Notes: generated by a model not told the origin, from the sequence alone. Shown: positions 25,194-35,071, numbered from the stretch's first letter. The stretch: DNA of 64,000 bases from CBDDIP01 sp965229005 (GCA_965229005.1 CBDDIP010000002.1:2604001-2668000), one strand, 5' to 3'. Program-made: numbers and translations.

Positions 25194-26669
25194 GTGATCA
25201 ACGTGCCCTCGCGCAACATCCGAGACCTCGTCGTCGCCGCCGGTCTGCAGCATGCAGCGCTCGTCGGCGACGCCGCGCTCGCCGGTTGGGACACGACCGT
25301 GGACGAGATCGTCTTCGACTCGCGCGCCGTGCGCCCCGGCGCGCTGTTCTGCTGCCTGCGCGGCGAACACGTCGACGGTCACACGTTCGCGTCCGCCGCT
25401 GCGGCTGCCGGGGCGACGGCTCTCCTCGTCGAGCACCAGGTCGCCGTCGACGTCCCGCAGGTCGTCGTGCCCGACAGCCGGGTTGCGATGGGGCTGCTCG
25501 CCGCTGCGTTGCACGACCAACCGTCGCGACACCTGACCCTGGTGGGCGTCACCGGCACGAACGGCAAGACGACGACGACGCAGTTGATCGCCGACGTCCT
25601 GGAGCACGCCGGCACGCACGCAGGCGTCATCGGCACGCTCACCGGCGTGCACACGACCCCCGAGTCGCCGCAGCTGCAGGACCGGCTGGCACGCCATCTC
25701 GCCGAGGGCGCTGGTGCGGTGGCCATGGAGGTCTCGTCGCACGCGCTCGCGCTCGATCGGGTGGTGGGCTGCCACTTCCGGCTCGCGGTGTTCACGAACC
25801 TCGGCCGCGACCACCTCGACCTCCACGGAACGGTCGAGCGCTACTTCGCGGCCAAGGCCCGTCTGTTCACACCGGCGCTCACCGAGCGGGCCATCGTCAA
25901 CGCCGACGACACGCACGGACGGCTCCTGCTCGACGCCGCCGAGATCCCCACCGAGCCGTTCTCGCTGAGCGATGCCACCGACGTCACCGTGAGCGCCACC
26001 CACCACAGCTACACGTGGCGCGGCGTGCGCATCGAGGTCGCCATCGGCGCCGACTTCAACGTGATGAACAGCCTCGCCGCTGCCACCGCGTGCGCTGCGC
26101 TCGGCCTGACCCCCGAGCAGATCGCCGCGGGGCTGCGCGTCGCTGCCGCGGTGCCCGGCCGCTTCGAGCCGATCGTCGCCGGACAGCCGTTCGCCGTCAT
26201 CGTCGACTACGCCCACACCCCCGACGGCCTCACCGAGGCGCTGCGTGCGGCCCGCAGTGCATCGCCGGACGGACGGGTCATCGTCGTCTTCGGTTGTGGC
26301 GGCGATCGCGACCGCGACAAGCGCGGCCCGATGGGTGCGGCGGCCGCCACACTGGCCGACACCGTCGTCGTGACGAGCGACAACCCCCGGTCGGAGGAGC
26401 CCGCCAGCATCATCGATGCCGTGATCAGCGGGGTGCCCGAGGACTACCGTGACCGAGTTGTGATCGAGCCAGACCGTCGCCGCGCCATCGCGCTGGCCTT
26501 CCAGCAGGCAGTTGCGGGCGATGTGGTGCTGATCGCCGGCAAGGGTCACGAGACCACGCAGACCATCGGCGCCGAGGTCATCGCCTTCGATGATCGTGTC
26601 GTCGCCCGATCGCTGCTCGACGACGTCCCCCGTCCCACCGAGGACCTGCGACCGGAGGCAACGCTGTGA
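25194..26669 (+). CDS. murE: UDP-MurNAc-tripeptide synthetase
   Basis: Adds the third stem residue, meso-diaminopimelate, to UDP-MurNAc-L-Ala-D-Glu; 491 aa. The ATP loop is VTGTNGKTTTTQ, VFTNLGRDHLDLHG contains the conserved catalytic segment, and the DNPR motif (TSDNPRSEEP) is the known marker of meso-DAP specificity. The C-terminal GKGHETTQ is also present. GTG 25194 was preferred over GTG 25158, which lies inside ftsI. The 3' end overlaps mraY by 4 nt; murF is not found next to it. Confidence 0.93.
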   Translation: MINVPSRNIRDLVVAAGLQHAALVGDAALAGWDTTVDEIVFDSRAVRPGALFCCLRGEHVDGHTFASAAAAAGATALLVEHQVAVDVPQVVVPDSRVAMGLLAAALHDQPSRHLTLVGVTGTNGKTTTTQLIADVLEHAGTHAGVIGTLTGVHTTPESPQLQDRLARHLAEGAGAVAMEVSSHALALDRVVGCHFRLAVFTNLGRDHLDLHGTVERYFAAKARLFTPALTERAIVNADDTHGRLLLDAAEIPTEPFSLSDATDVTVSATHHSYTWRGVRIEVAIGADFNVMNSLAAATACAALGLTPEQIAAGLRVAAAVPGRFEPIVAGQPFAVIVDYAHTPDGLTEALRAARSASPDGRVIVVFGCGGDRDRDKRGPMGAAAATLADTVVVTSDNPRSEEPASIIDAVISGVPEDYRDRVVIEPDRRRAIALAFQQAVAGDVVLIAGKGHETTQTIGAEVIAFDDRVVARSLLDDVPRPTEDLRPEATL

Positions 26670-27739
26670 TCGCCGTGATGATCGCCGGCAGCATCGCCAT
26701 GATGCTCTCGCTGTTCAGCACCCGCTTCCTGATCACGTTCTTCCGCACGCGCGGCAAGGGTCAGCCGATCCTCGGCAAGGAAGATCGTGGGCCGGACTGG
26801 CACGCCCAATCGAAGGCGGGTACGCCGACGATGGGCGGGCTGGCGATCGTGGCGACCGCGGCCATCGGGTGGACGGTCGCCCACCTGCGCCAAGGGATGG
26901 TCTTCTCCACCCAGGCGCTGATCGTGTGGGCGGGCATCCTCGTCATGGCCGCAATGGGTTTCCTCGACGACTGGATCAAGGTCAACAAGAAGCACAACCG
27001 CGGCATCTTCTGGAAGAAGAAGAGCTACATCACGCTGGCCTTGTCGTTCGGCATCGCCTGGTGGCTGGTCGTCGGCACCGGCATCAGCACGCGCATCTCG
27101 CTCACCCGCGCCGACCTGCCCGGCTGGCACGTTCCCACGGTCGTCTACGTCATCTTCGCCGGGCTGATCATCTGGGCGACGACGAACGCGGTCAACGTCA
27201 CCGACGGACTCGACGGCCTCGCCGGTGGATCGGCGCTGCTGGGCTTTTTCGCCTTCATCGTCATCGCCTACTGGGCGTTCCGGTACCACGACATCGAGGC
27301 GTACCGCCTGGCCTACGGCAAGGTGGTCAACCCGCTCGACATGGCCGTCTTGGCGTCGGCGTTCGCCGGGGCGTGCGCCGGCTTCCTCTGGTTCAACGCG
27401 GCCCCCGCGCGGATCTTCATGGGTGACGTCGGCGCGTTGGGCATCGGCGCCGCACTGGCACTGCTCGCGCTGACCACCAACACGATGCTGCTGCTCGCCC
27501 TGATCTGTGGGATCAACGTGATGGAGGCCGGCAGCGTTGCCGTGCAGATGGTGGTGTTCAAGGCATCCGGCCGCAAGAAGCGCCTGTTCCGCATGTCGCC
27601 GATCCACCACCACTTCGAACTGGTCGGCTGGCCGGAGACCACCGTGATCATCCGCTTCTGGCTGATCGCCGGGGTCTTCGTCGCCGTCGCGCTGGCCATC
27701 TTCATCGGCGACTTCACCCACTTGGAGACCGGTCGATGA
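26666..27739 (+). CDS. mraY: Phospho-MurNAc-pentapeptide translocase
   Basis: Transfers phospho-MurNAc-pentapeptide to undecaprenyl phosphate, forming lipid I; 357 aa with about ten membrane helices. AGTPTMGG, FLDDWIKV (Mg-binding Asp pair), NAVNVTDGLDGLAGG and MSPIHHHFELVGWPE match the conserved cytoplasmic loops. GTG start overlaps murE (GTGA), and its stop overlaps murD (ATGA). Confidence 0.96.
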   Translation: MIAVMIAGSIAMMLSLFSTRFLITFFRTRGKGQPILGKEDRGPDWHAQSKAGTPTMGGLAIVATAAIGWTVAHLRQGMVFSTQALIVWAGILVMAAMGFLDDWIKVNKKHNRGIFWKKKSYITLALSFGIAWWLVVGTGISTRISLTRADLPGWHVPTVVYVIFAGLIIWATTNAVNVTDGLDGLAGGSALLGFFAFIVIAYWAFRYHDIEAYRLAYGKVVNPLDMAVLASAFAGACAGFLWFNAAPARIFMGDVGALGIGAALALLALTTNTMLLLALICGINVMEAGSVAVQMVVFKASGRKKRLFRMSPIHHHFELVGWPETTVIIRFWLIAGVFVAVALAIFIGDFTHLETGR

Positions 27740-29100
27740 CCGACTCCGTCGCCAGGTGCGCGCTCGTCTACGGCTGGGGCATCACCGGGGTCGCCGTCGC
27801 CAACGCGTTGCATGCGCGTGGTGTGCGGGTGCTCGCTGCCGACGACACCGTCACCGATGCGAAGCGCGCCGCCGCAGCCGCCGTCGGTGCCGAACTGATC
27901 GCTGCGCCGGCGGGCGACGACCTGGATGCGCTCGTCGCCGTGGCCGACGTCGTCTGCCCGGCACCCGGAGTGCCCGAGACGCACCGCGTGATCGTCGCCG
28001 CGACCGCGCACGGCGTGCCGATCCGCACCGAGATCGACCTGGCCTACGAGTGGGAGCAGCAGCGACCGCAGGGACCACGCCCGATGCTGGCGATCACCGG
28101 CACCGACGGCAAGACCACGACCACCATGATGGCGGCGGCGATGATCGACGCCGGTGGTCGGCGCGCGGTTGCGGTCGGCAACACCGACGAGCCGTTGATC
28201 GCCGCGCTGGACAGCGACGCGGACGTGTTCGTGGTCGAGTGCAGCAGCTTCCGCTTGAACTGGCTCGATCACTTCCGCGCCGAGGCGTCCGTGTGGTTGA
28301 ACCTCGCCGACGACCACCAGAACTGGCACACGTCGATGGACGCCTACGAGGCCGCCAAGGCGCGGATGTGGCGCAACCGCCGCGCGACCGATGCGGCGAT
28401 CGGGTTCGCCCTCGACCCGGCGGTGATGCGCCACCTGCGCGCGCTCGACGGCGTCGTCCGCACGTTCGGCGCGCCCGGAGCCGACTACCGCCTGGAGGGT
28501 CGGTCGCTGCGCGGCCCGTCCGGCACGATCGCCACGCTCGACGACATGACTCGCACGCTCCCGCACGACGTCACCAACGCGCTCGCGGCCGCGGCGCTCG
28601 TCCTCGAGGCCGGCGTCGCCGACGAGACCGCTGTCGCTGCCGCGCTGCGCACGTTTCGTCACCCGCCGCACCGCATCGAGCCGATCGGCGAGTTCGACGG
28701 TGCTCGCTGGTACAACGACTCGAAGGCGACGACGCCGCATGCGGCGCTCACCGCCATCCGCGGCTTCGACCACCTCGTGCTCCTTGCCGGTGGCAGGAAC
28801 AAGGGGCTCGACCTCGCCAGCCTGGCCACCGAGCACGACCGCATCCGTGCCGTCGTCGCACTCGGCGAATCTGCGCCCGAGGTGCGCGACGCGTTCGCCG
28901 CACATTGCCCGGTGTCCGTCGCCGGCTCGATGGGCGACGCGGTCGAGATGGCCGCTGCCTACGCCGAACCGGGTGACACCGTGCTGCTCTCGCCGGCGTG
29001 CGCCAGCTTCGACTGGTACCCCGATGGCGGCTATCCGGCACGAGGCGACGACTTCCGTCGACTCGTTGCCGACCACTTCATGCAGAGAGAGGCATCGTGA
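27736..29100 (+). CDS. murD: UDP-MurNAc-L-alanine:D-glutamate ligase
   Basis: A protein of 454 aa adding D-Glu. The N-terminal Rossmann-like domain starts ALVYGWGITGVAVAN, the ATP loop is ITGTDGKTTTTM, and the substrate segment is VECSSFRLNW...NLADDHQNWH. YNDSKATTPHAALTAI and GGRNKGLDL plus LLSPACASFDWYPD complete the family pattern. It is embedded in the cluster with 4-nt overlaps at both ends. Confidence 0.94.
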   Translation: MTDSVARCALVYGWGITGVAVANALHARGVRVLAADDTVTDAKRAAAAAVGAELIAAPAGDDLDALVAVADVVCPAPGVPETHRVIVAATAHGVPIRTEIDLAYEWEQQRPQGPRPMLAITGTDGKTTTTMMAAAMIDAGGRRAVAVGNTDEPLIAALDSDADVFVVECSSFRLNWLDHFRAEASVWLNLADDHQNWHTSMDAYEAAKARMWRNRRATDAAIGFALDPAVMRHLRALDGVVRTFGAPGADYRLEGRSLRGPSGTIATLDDMTRTLPHDVTNALAAAALVLEAGVADETAVAAALRTFRHPPHRIEPIGEFDGARWYNDSKATTPHAALTAIRGFDHLVLLAGGRNKGLDLASLATEHDRIRAVVALGESAPEVRDAFAAHCPVSVAGSMGDAVEMAAAYAEPGDTVLLSPACASFDWYPDGGYPARGDDFRRLVADHFMQREAS

Positions 29101-30296
29101 CCACCTCGTCCACGCTCATCGGTGATCGCCGTCGGGAGGCGCTGGAGCGCGTCGCCGCCGTGCGCCGCCACCCGGCGCGCCGCGACGTGTCGCGGCCGAA
29201 CACACCGCCCACCGCGGCCTTCTACGTGATCGCGCTGATCGTCACCGTCTTCGTCATGCTCGGCCTGGTGATGGTGCTGTCGGCGTCGTCGATCGATCAG
29301 TTCCACAAGGGCAACTCGCCGTGGCGCATCTTCAACCGCCAGGCCAGCTGGGCGGTGTTCGGCGCCGTCGGCCTCTACTTCGCCTACAAGGTGCCGTACC
29401 ACTCGTGGCGGCGCCTGGTGACGCCGGCGCTGATCGGTGCCTACGGGCTGATGCTGCTGCCGTTCGTGCCCGGCCTCGGCGAGAACATCAACGACGCCAA
29501 CGCGTGGGTGACCGTCGGCTCCTTCTCGTTCCAGCCGTCGGAGTTCCTGAAGCTGGCCGTGGTGCTGTACTGCGCCAACCTGCTGGCTCGTCGGCACGCC
29601 GACATGGCCGATCTGCGCCGCACGCTCTACCCGGTGCTCGGTGTGGCGATGCTCGGTGCCGCGATGTGCCTGGCCCAGGGCGACCTCGGCTCGGCGATCG
29701 TGCTGGCGGCCATCGTCTTCGTGATGGCGTTCATCGCCGGGACCCCGCTCGCCCCGCTCGGCCTGGCCGGCGCGCTCGGCACCGTCGGCGCGTGTGCGTT
29801 CGTCGTGTCCACGCCGTACCGCCAGCAGCGGTTCACCGCGTTCATGAACATCGCCGCGCACAAGGACCACCTCAGCTACCAGACCTACCAGGCGATGATC
29901 GCCATGGCGCAGGGTGGTCTCACCGGTCAGGGCGTCGGACGCGGCGCCACTGAGCTCGGTTCGTTCCTGCCGCTCGCGCACAGCGACTTCATCTTCGCCG
30001 TGATCGCCGACGAGCTCGGGCTGGTCGGCGTCGTCGGCGTGCTCGGTGGGTTCCTCGTGCTCGCCTACGCCGGCGTGCAGGTCGCGCTGGCGACCCCTGA
30101 CCGGTTCGCCACGCTGCTCGCCGGCGGCATCGTCTCGTGGCTCGTCGTGCAGACGATCATCAACGTCGGCGGCGTCACCGGGATGATGCCGGTCACCGGT
30201 CTCACCCTGCCGTTCTTCTCGGCCGGCGGCAGCTCGCTGTTCGTGTCGATGACCGCCGCCGGGTTGCTGCTGAACGTCGCCCGCAACGTGCGCTGA
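29097..30296 (+). CDS. ftsW: Septal peptidoglycan polymerase FtsW
   Basis: SEDS-family glycosyltransferase, 399 aa, with about ten membrane helices. SFSFQPSEFLKLAVVL holds the conserved Glu, AQGDLGSAIV the putative catalytic Asp, and GRGATELGSFLPLAHSDFIFAVIADELG is the signature loop. The C-terminal VTGLTLPFFSAGGSS is present. Start GTG 29097 overlaps the murD stop. Confidence 0.95.
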   Translation: MTTSSTLIGDRRREALERVAAVRRHPARRDVSRPNTPPTAAFYVIALIVTVFVMLGLVMVLSASSIDQFHKGNSPWRIFNRQASWAVFGAVGLYFAYKVPYHSWRRLVTPALIGAYGLMLLPFVPGLGENINDANAWVTVGSFSFQPSEFLKLAVVLYCANLLARRHADMADLRRTLYPVLGVAMLGAAMCLAQGDLGSAIVLAAIVFVMAFIAGTPLAPLGLAGALGTVGACAFVVSTPYRQQRFTAFMNIAAHKDHLSYQTYQAMIAMAQGGLTGQGVGRGATELGSFLPLAHSDFIFAVIADELGLVGVVGVLGGFLVLAYAGVQVALATPDRFATLLAGGIVSWLVVQTIINVGGVTGMMPVTGLTLPFFSAGGSSLFVSMTAAGLLLNVARNVR

Positions 30297-31420
30297 TGCC
30301 GGACCCGATGCCAGCGCGCGAGCAGGCGTACGCCATCGTCACCGGTGGTGGCACCTCCGGTCACGTGCTGCCGGCGCTGGCGATCGCCGATCAGCTGGTC
30401 GACGCCGGTCACCCGCGCAGCTCGATCCACTACGTCGGCACGAAGCGCGGCATCGAGACCTCGCTGCTGCCACCCACCGGGTACCCGCACACCTTCCTCG
30501 ACGTGATCGGCCTGCAGCGCAGCCTGTCGCGGCGCAACCTGATGTTCCTGCCGAAGCTGATCGGCTCGACGTTCGCCGCCTTCCGGCTGCTCGGACGAGT
30601 GCGGCCGAAGGTGGTCGTCAACGTCGGCGGGTATGCCAGCTTCCCGGTCAGCTTCGCTGCCAAGCTTCGACGCGTGCCCCTCGTCGTGGTCGGCTACGAC
30701 CGTCGCCCCGGTCGCGTCTCGCGCATCGTCGCCCGTGGCGCCGCCGCATCGGCTGTTGCCTACGAGGGCACCCCGCTGCCGCACGCGGAGATCACCGGTG
30801 CGCCGATCCGACGCGCCATCGCCGAGATCGACCGGCAGGCCGACCGCACCGCAGCGCGCAACGCGCTCGACCTGCCCGATGATCGCTTCGTGATCGGCGT
30901 GGCGTGCGGTTCGCTCGGGGCGCAACCCGTCAACGACGTCGTAGCCGGCCTGGTGGAACGGTGGTCCGACCGCACCGACGTCGCCATCCACCACGCCGTG
31001 GGGGAGCGCTTCCTGAGCGCTGCCGCGCCCGCTCGCGACGGCAGCTCGGGCATCCTGTACCGCGTGATCGGCTACGAGGAGCGCATGGTGCACCTGTACG
31101 CAGCGGCTGATCTGATGATCACCCGGGCAGGTGCCGGTACGGTCGCCGAGCTCTCCGCCGCGGGCGCGCCCGCGATCCTGGTGCCGTGGCCCGGTGCCGC
31201 CGAGAACCACCAGGTCGACAACGCTCGCGTCCTCAGCGACGTCGGCGCCGGGATCCTGATCGAGCAGCCCGACCTCACGGTCGATCGACTCGCCGGCGAG
31301 GTCGATGCGCTGATCGCCGAACCGTCACGCTTGGCCGCCATCGCCGCGGCAGCCCATGCCGCCGGGGCGGTGCATCGCAGCGGACGACTGGTGCAGCTGA
31401 TCGAACGGGTGGCGGCATGA
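30296..31420 (+). CDS. murG: UDP-GlcNAc transferase MurG (atypical acceptor motif)
   Basis: Makes lipid II from lipid I; 374 aa. TGGGTSGHVLPALAIAD (lipid I loop), YVGTKRGIETSLLPP, VVVNVGGYASFP, ITGAPIRRAI and the UDP-sugar segment ITRAGAGTVAELSAAGAPAILVPWPGAAENHQ are recognisable, as is CGSLGAQPVN in place of GGSxGA. The usual EQN-x-x-x-G-x-x-NR block is replaced by GYDRRPGRVSR. Gene order supports the assignment. The ATG overlaps the ftsW stop by one base. Confidence 0.88.
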   Translation: MPDPMPAREQAYAIVTGGGTSGHVLPALAIADQLVDAGHPRSSIHYVGTKRGIETSLLPPTGYPHTFLDVIGLQRSLSRRNLMFLPKLIGSTFAAFRLLGRVRPKVVVNVGGYASFPVSFAAKLRRVPLVVVGYDRRPGRVSRIVARGAAASAVAYEGTPLPHAEITGAPIRRAIAEIDRQADRTAARNALDLPDDRFVIGVACGSLGAQPVNDVVAGLVERWSDRTDVAIHHAVGERFLSAAAPARDGSSGILYRVIGYEERMVHLYAAADLMITRAGAGTVAELSAAGAPAILVPWPGAAENHQVDNARVLSDVGAGILIEQPDLTVDRLAGEVDALIAEPSRLAAIAAAAHAAGAVHRSGRLVQLIERVAA

Positions 31421-32829
31421 CCGACACTGCTGCGCCGGTCGCCCCGCTCGACCTGTCCGCACCGCATCGGCTGCACGTCGTCGGCGCCGGCGGACCGGGG
31501 ATGAGCGCCATCGCCATCGCCCTCGCCGAGATGGGTCACCACGTCAGCGGCAGCGACATCCGCGAGCGCCCGGTGCTCGAGCGGCTCCGCGCCGCTGACG
31601 TCGTGCTCAACGTCGGCCATCGCCGCGACGTGGTCCACGGCGTCGACGCGGTCACCGCGTCCACCGCCATCCCGTCCAACAACATCGAGCTCGACGAGGC
31701 GCGAACGATCGGCGTGCCGGTCCTCACTCGCGCGGGCATGCTCGCTTCGATCTGCGCGATGGCCCGCTCGCTGGCCGTTGCCGGCACGCACGGCAAGACG
31801 ACGACGACGTCGATGCTGATGCTGATCCTCGCCGAGGCCGGATGGCGCCCGTCGTTCGTCATCGGGGGCGACGTCACCGACATCGGCACCGGAGCGCAGT
31901 GGACGGGTGGCGAGTGGTTCGTCGTCGAGGCCGACGAGAGCGATGGCACCCACCTCGAGCTGCCGCTGCACGGCACGGTGCTGACCAACGTCGACGTCGA
32001 CCACCTCGACCACTACGGCACCTTCGCCGGCATCGTCGCCGGGTTCGACCGCTACCTCAGCCACATCGACGGTCCGAAGGTGCTGTGCGGCGACGACCCG
32101 GTGTGCGCCGAGCTCGCCGTGCGCCACGGCGCCACGACGTACGGCACCGGCGAGTCGTGTGACGTTCGTGCCGTCGACGTCGTGGCCCACCACGGCGTCT
32201 CCACCTTCACGGTGCTGCGCGGCGACACGGTGCTCGGTGCGATCGAACTACCGCTGCGCGGCATCTACAACGTGCGCAACGCCACCGGAGCGCTCACGAT
32301 GGCGTTGGCGATCGGCGTGCCGTTCGACGTCGCCGCTCGAGCCCTCGGCAAGTTCGGCGGCGTCGCCCGCCGCTTCGACGTGCGTGGCACCGACGGGGGA
32401 GCGACGCTCGTCGACGACTACGCCCACGTTCCTGCCGAGATCGACGCCGTCCTCACCGCGGCGCGCGACAGCGACGACGGCTGGCAGCGCGTCGTGGCCG
32501 TGTTCCAGCCGAACCGCTTCAACCGCATGGCGGTGATGTCGCCCGAGTACGCCAGCGCGTTCAGGTCGGCCGACCTCGTCGTGCTCACCGACATCTACGC
32601 CTCGGGCACCACGCCGATCCCCGGCGTCACCGGCAAGCTCGTCGTCAACGCCGTCCTCGATGCGCACCCCGACACGCGGCTCGTGTGGCTGCCCAAGCGC
32701 GGGGACCTGATCGACTACCTCGCCGGAGAGCTGCGTGCCGGTGACGTATGCATCTCGATGGGCTGCGGCGACATCGCAACCCTGCCCGACGAGGTGCTCG
32801 AACGGCGCGCCGAGCGGGCACGACGATGA
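31417..32829 (+). CDS. murC: UDP-MurNAc:L-alanine ligase
   Basis: Adds the first stem residue; 470 aa. HVVGAGGPGMSAIA is the dinucleotide-like N-terminal motif, VAGTHGKTTTTSM the ATP loop, and VEADESDGTH plus LTNVDVDHLDHYG the substrate/metal segments. VDDYAHVPAEIDAVL and VFQPNRFNRM close the Mur ligase domain. Overlaps murG and murB by 4 nt each. Confidence 0.95.
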   Translation: MTDTAAPVAPLDLSAPHRLHVVGAGGPGMSAIAIALAEMGHHVSGSDIRERPVLERLRAADVVLNVGHRRDVVHGVDAVTASTAIPSNNIELDEARTIGVPVLTRAGMLASICAMARSLAVAGTHGKTTTTSMLMLILAEAGWRPSFVIGGDVTDIGTGAQWTGGEWFVVEADESDGTHLELPLHGTVLTNVDVDHLDHYGTFAGIVAGFDRYLSHIDGPKVLCGDDPVCAELAVRHGATTYGTGESCDVRAVDVVAHHGVSTFTVLRGDTVLGAIELPLRGIYNVRNATGALTMALAIGVPFDVAARALGKFGGVARRFDVRGTDGGATLVDDYAHVPAEIDAVLTAARDSDDGWQRVVAVFQPNRFNRMAVMSPEYASAFRSADLVVLTDIYASGTTPIPGVTGKLVVNAVLDAHPDTRLVWLPKRGDLIDYLAGELRAGDVCISMGCGDIATLPDEVLERRAERARR

Positions 32830-33755
32830 CGAGCGCGGTCGCCGAAGCGGCGCTGCGCCTCGCCGAGCTGGCGCGCACCGATCAGCCGCTGGCGCCGCTG
32901 ACCACCTACCGCGTCGGTGGTGCGGCTGCGGTCCTGGCATCTCCACGTTCCGTCGACGACCTCGAGCTCATCGGCCGTGTCGCGTCCGACACCGGGTTGC
33001 CCGTGATCGTGGTCGGACGTGGATCCAACATGCTCGTCGCCGATGACGGGTTCGAGGGCATCGCCGTGTCGCTGGCTGGGCTGGCGACGGGGATCGACGT
33101 CGACGGCACCACGGTCACCGCCGGGGGCGCTGCGGCTCTCCCTGTCGTGGCGCGCCGCACTGCGGCGGCCGGGCTCACCGGGTTCGAGTGGGCCGTCGGC
33201 GTGCCCGGCTCGATCGGCGGCGCGGTGCGGATGAACGCCGGCGGCCACGGCTCGGACATGCAGGCCTGCGTTCGCGACATCCACCTCTTCGATCTGCGCT
33301 CGGGCCACCATGGTCGGGTGCCCGTCGACGACCTCGGCCTCCGATTCCGTGGCTCCGGCCTCGGCGACCACCAAGTGGTCCTCGCCGCCGCGCTCGAGCT
33401 CGCCCCTGGCGACGTGGCGACGTCGGAAGCGATGATCGCCGACATCGTGCGCTGGCGGCGCGAGCACCAGCCCGGCGGCCAGAACGCCGGCTCGGTGTTC
33501 GTCAACCCGATCCCTGGCGAGCTCTCGGCGGGTGAGCTGATCGACCGCATCGGCCTGCGCGGCCTGCGCATCGGCGGCGCGCACGTCAGCGAGAAGCACG
33601 CCAACTTCATCCAGGCCGACGACGGCGCGACCGCCGCCGACGTGCGCGCCGTCATCGATCTGGTACGTGCCCGCGTGCACGCCGAGACGGGCTTCCTGCT
33701 GCGCAGCGAGGTGCGCCTGATCGGGTTCGCCGACGTCGAGACGGAGCTCGTGTGA
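32826..33755 (+). CDS. murB: UDP-N-acetylenolpyruvoylglucosamine reductase
   Basis: FAD enzyme reducing the enolpyruvyl group to form UDP-MurNAc; 309 aa. TYRVGGAAAVLASP, VVGRGSNMLVADDGF (FAD loop), GVPGSIGGAVRMNAGGHG and the C-terminal QNAGSVFVNP (catalytic Ser) and GGAHVSEKHANFI (catalytic Glu region) are diagnostic for the type I/actinobacterial enzyme. Confidence 0.95.
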   Translation: MTSAVAEAALRLAELARTDQPLAPLTTYRVGGAAAVLASPRSVDDLELIGRVASDTGLPVIVVGRGSNMLVADDGFEGIAVSLAGLATGIDVDGTTVTAGGAAALPVVARRTAAAGLTGFEWAVGVPGSIGGAVRMNAGGHGSDMQACVRDIHLFDLRSGHHGRVPVDDLGLRFRGSGLGDHQVVLAAALELAPGDVATSEAMIADIVRWRREHQPGGQNAGSVFVNPIPGELSAGELIDRIGLRGLRIGGAHVSEKHANFIQADDGATAADVRAVIDLVRARVHAETGFLLRSEVRLIGFADVETELV

Positions 33756-35071
33756 GCGACCGCCGACCCGCTCCCAACGGCGCGACCGCCCCCACCGGCA
33801 ACGAGCACGTGCCCGAGCACGTCCTCGACGAGCTGCTCGCCGCGTTCAACAAGCCCGAGCGGGACATCTCCAACGTCGACTTCGACGACCCGTCGATCGA
33901 CCGCCTGCTCGGCATCACGCCCTCTGGCGGCGCCCACGCGCCGGCGTCGGGCGCCGACGACGAGATCGCAGCCGTCGAGGACGACGACGACGATGACGTC
34001 GTCGATCTGTCGATCGGCGTGATCATCGAGCCGCAGCCCGACCCCGAACCAGAACCCGCCATCGCGCAACCGGCAGCGCAACCCGCCGAGGCACGGCAAC
34101 CCGCCGAGGCACGGCCGACCATCGTCATCGGCGGCGGCGAGGTCGACGAGCTGCCCGACGCCGTGTACCTCGACGAAGAGGGCGAGCGGCGCCTGCGTGC
34201 CACGCACAGCGGGAGCAACGACGACGAGCGGAACACGATCGTCATCGCCGACCTCGACGAGAGCGGCTCCATCGAGCAGCTGCCGGCGCGTTCGTCGGGC
34301 GCGATGGACCCACGCGTCCGCGCCCGGCGCATCGCCGTGCGTCGCGCCGAAGGCCGTCGCCGTCTCATCTGGGTCGCCGTCGCCGCCGCCGTCGTGCTCC
34401 TCGTCGTCGGTGTCATCGCCGTGTTCGCCTCGTCGCTGTTCGACGTCACCGAGATCCGCGTGCAGGGAGCGGTGTACACCGACCCGGAGCTGCTCGCCTC
34501 GGTCGAGTCGGACGTCCGCGGCGATGCCACGTTGCTGGTCGACACCCGAGCGCTGGAGCGCAAGCTGGAGACCAGCCCCTGGGTGGAGGCCGCCCGAGTG
34601 ACGACCGACTTCCCCCACACCCTCACCATCGACCTGCGCGAGCGGGTGCCGCTGGCCGCGTTCGCCGGCTCCGACGGCCAGTTCCGCGTGATCGACGCCG
34701 ACGGCCGGGTCCTCGACGTGCTCGCCGGCCTGCCGGTGGACTACATGCTCATCACGGGCGCCAACCCGGACACGGAGCGTGGCCAGTTCGCCGGCCCCCT
34801 GTACGCCTCGGCGGCCCAGCTGGTGAAGGCGCTGCCGGCCGAGATCCGCTCGATCACCAAGTCCGTCGGGGTCGACACCTCGACCAACGAGCTGAGCATC
34901 ACCCTCGTTCGGCCCGGGGCGCCGGACAACGACGAGGGCATCCACGTGCGTCTCGGCACCGCCGACGGGCTGCCCGCCAAGCTCGCCACGCTGCTGCAGA
35001 AGGTGCGCAACGGCCTCGGCGACGGCGAACCGATCGACGTCTCCACCTCGGAGATGTCCGAATCGGGCTGA
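33752..35071 (+). CDS. ftsQ: Division protein FtsQ/DivIB with long acidic tail
   Basis: A protein of 439 aa. The first ~200 residues are cytoplasmic, disordered and rich in Asp, Glu and Pro, with a run VEDDDDDDVVDL and a duplicated PAEARQ. One membrane helix (about 210-232) leads into POTRA (FDVTEIRVQGAVYTDPELL) and FtsQ domains (PWVEAARVTTDFPHTLTIDLRERVPLA). The tail is longer than in most FtsQ (~250-300 aa total). GTG 33752 overlaps the murB stop. Confidence 0.9.
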   Translation: MSDRRPAPNGATAPTGNEHVPEHVLDELLAAFNKPERDISNVDFDDPSIDRLLGITPSGGAHAPASGADDEIAAVEDDDDDDVVDLSIGVIIEPQPDPEPEPAIAQPAAQPAEARQPAEARPTIVIGGGEVDELPDAVYLDEEGERRLRATHSGSNDDERNTIVIADLDESGSIEQLPARSSGAMDPRVRARRIAVRRAEGRRRLIWVAVAAAVVLLVVGVIAVFASSLFDVTEIRVQGAVYTDPELLASVESDVRGDATLLVDTRALERKLETSPWVEAARVTTDFPHTLTIDLRERVPLAAFAGSDGQFRVIDADGRVLDVLAGLPVDYMLITGANPDTERGQFAGPLYASAAQLVKALPAEIRSITKSVGVDTSTNELSITLVRPGAPDNDEGIHVRLGTADGLPAKLATLLQKVRNGLGDGEPIDVSTSEMSESG

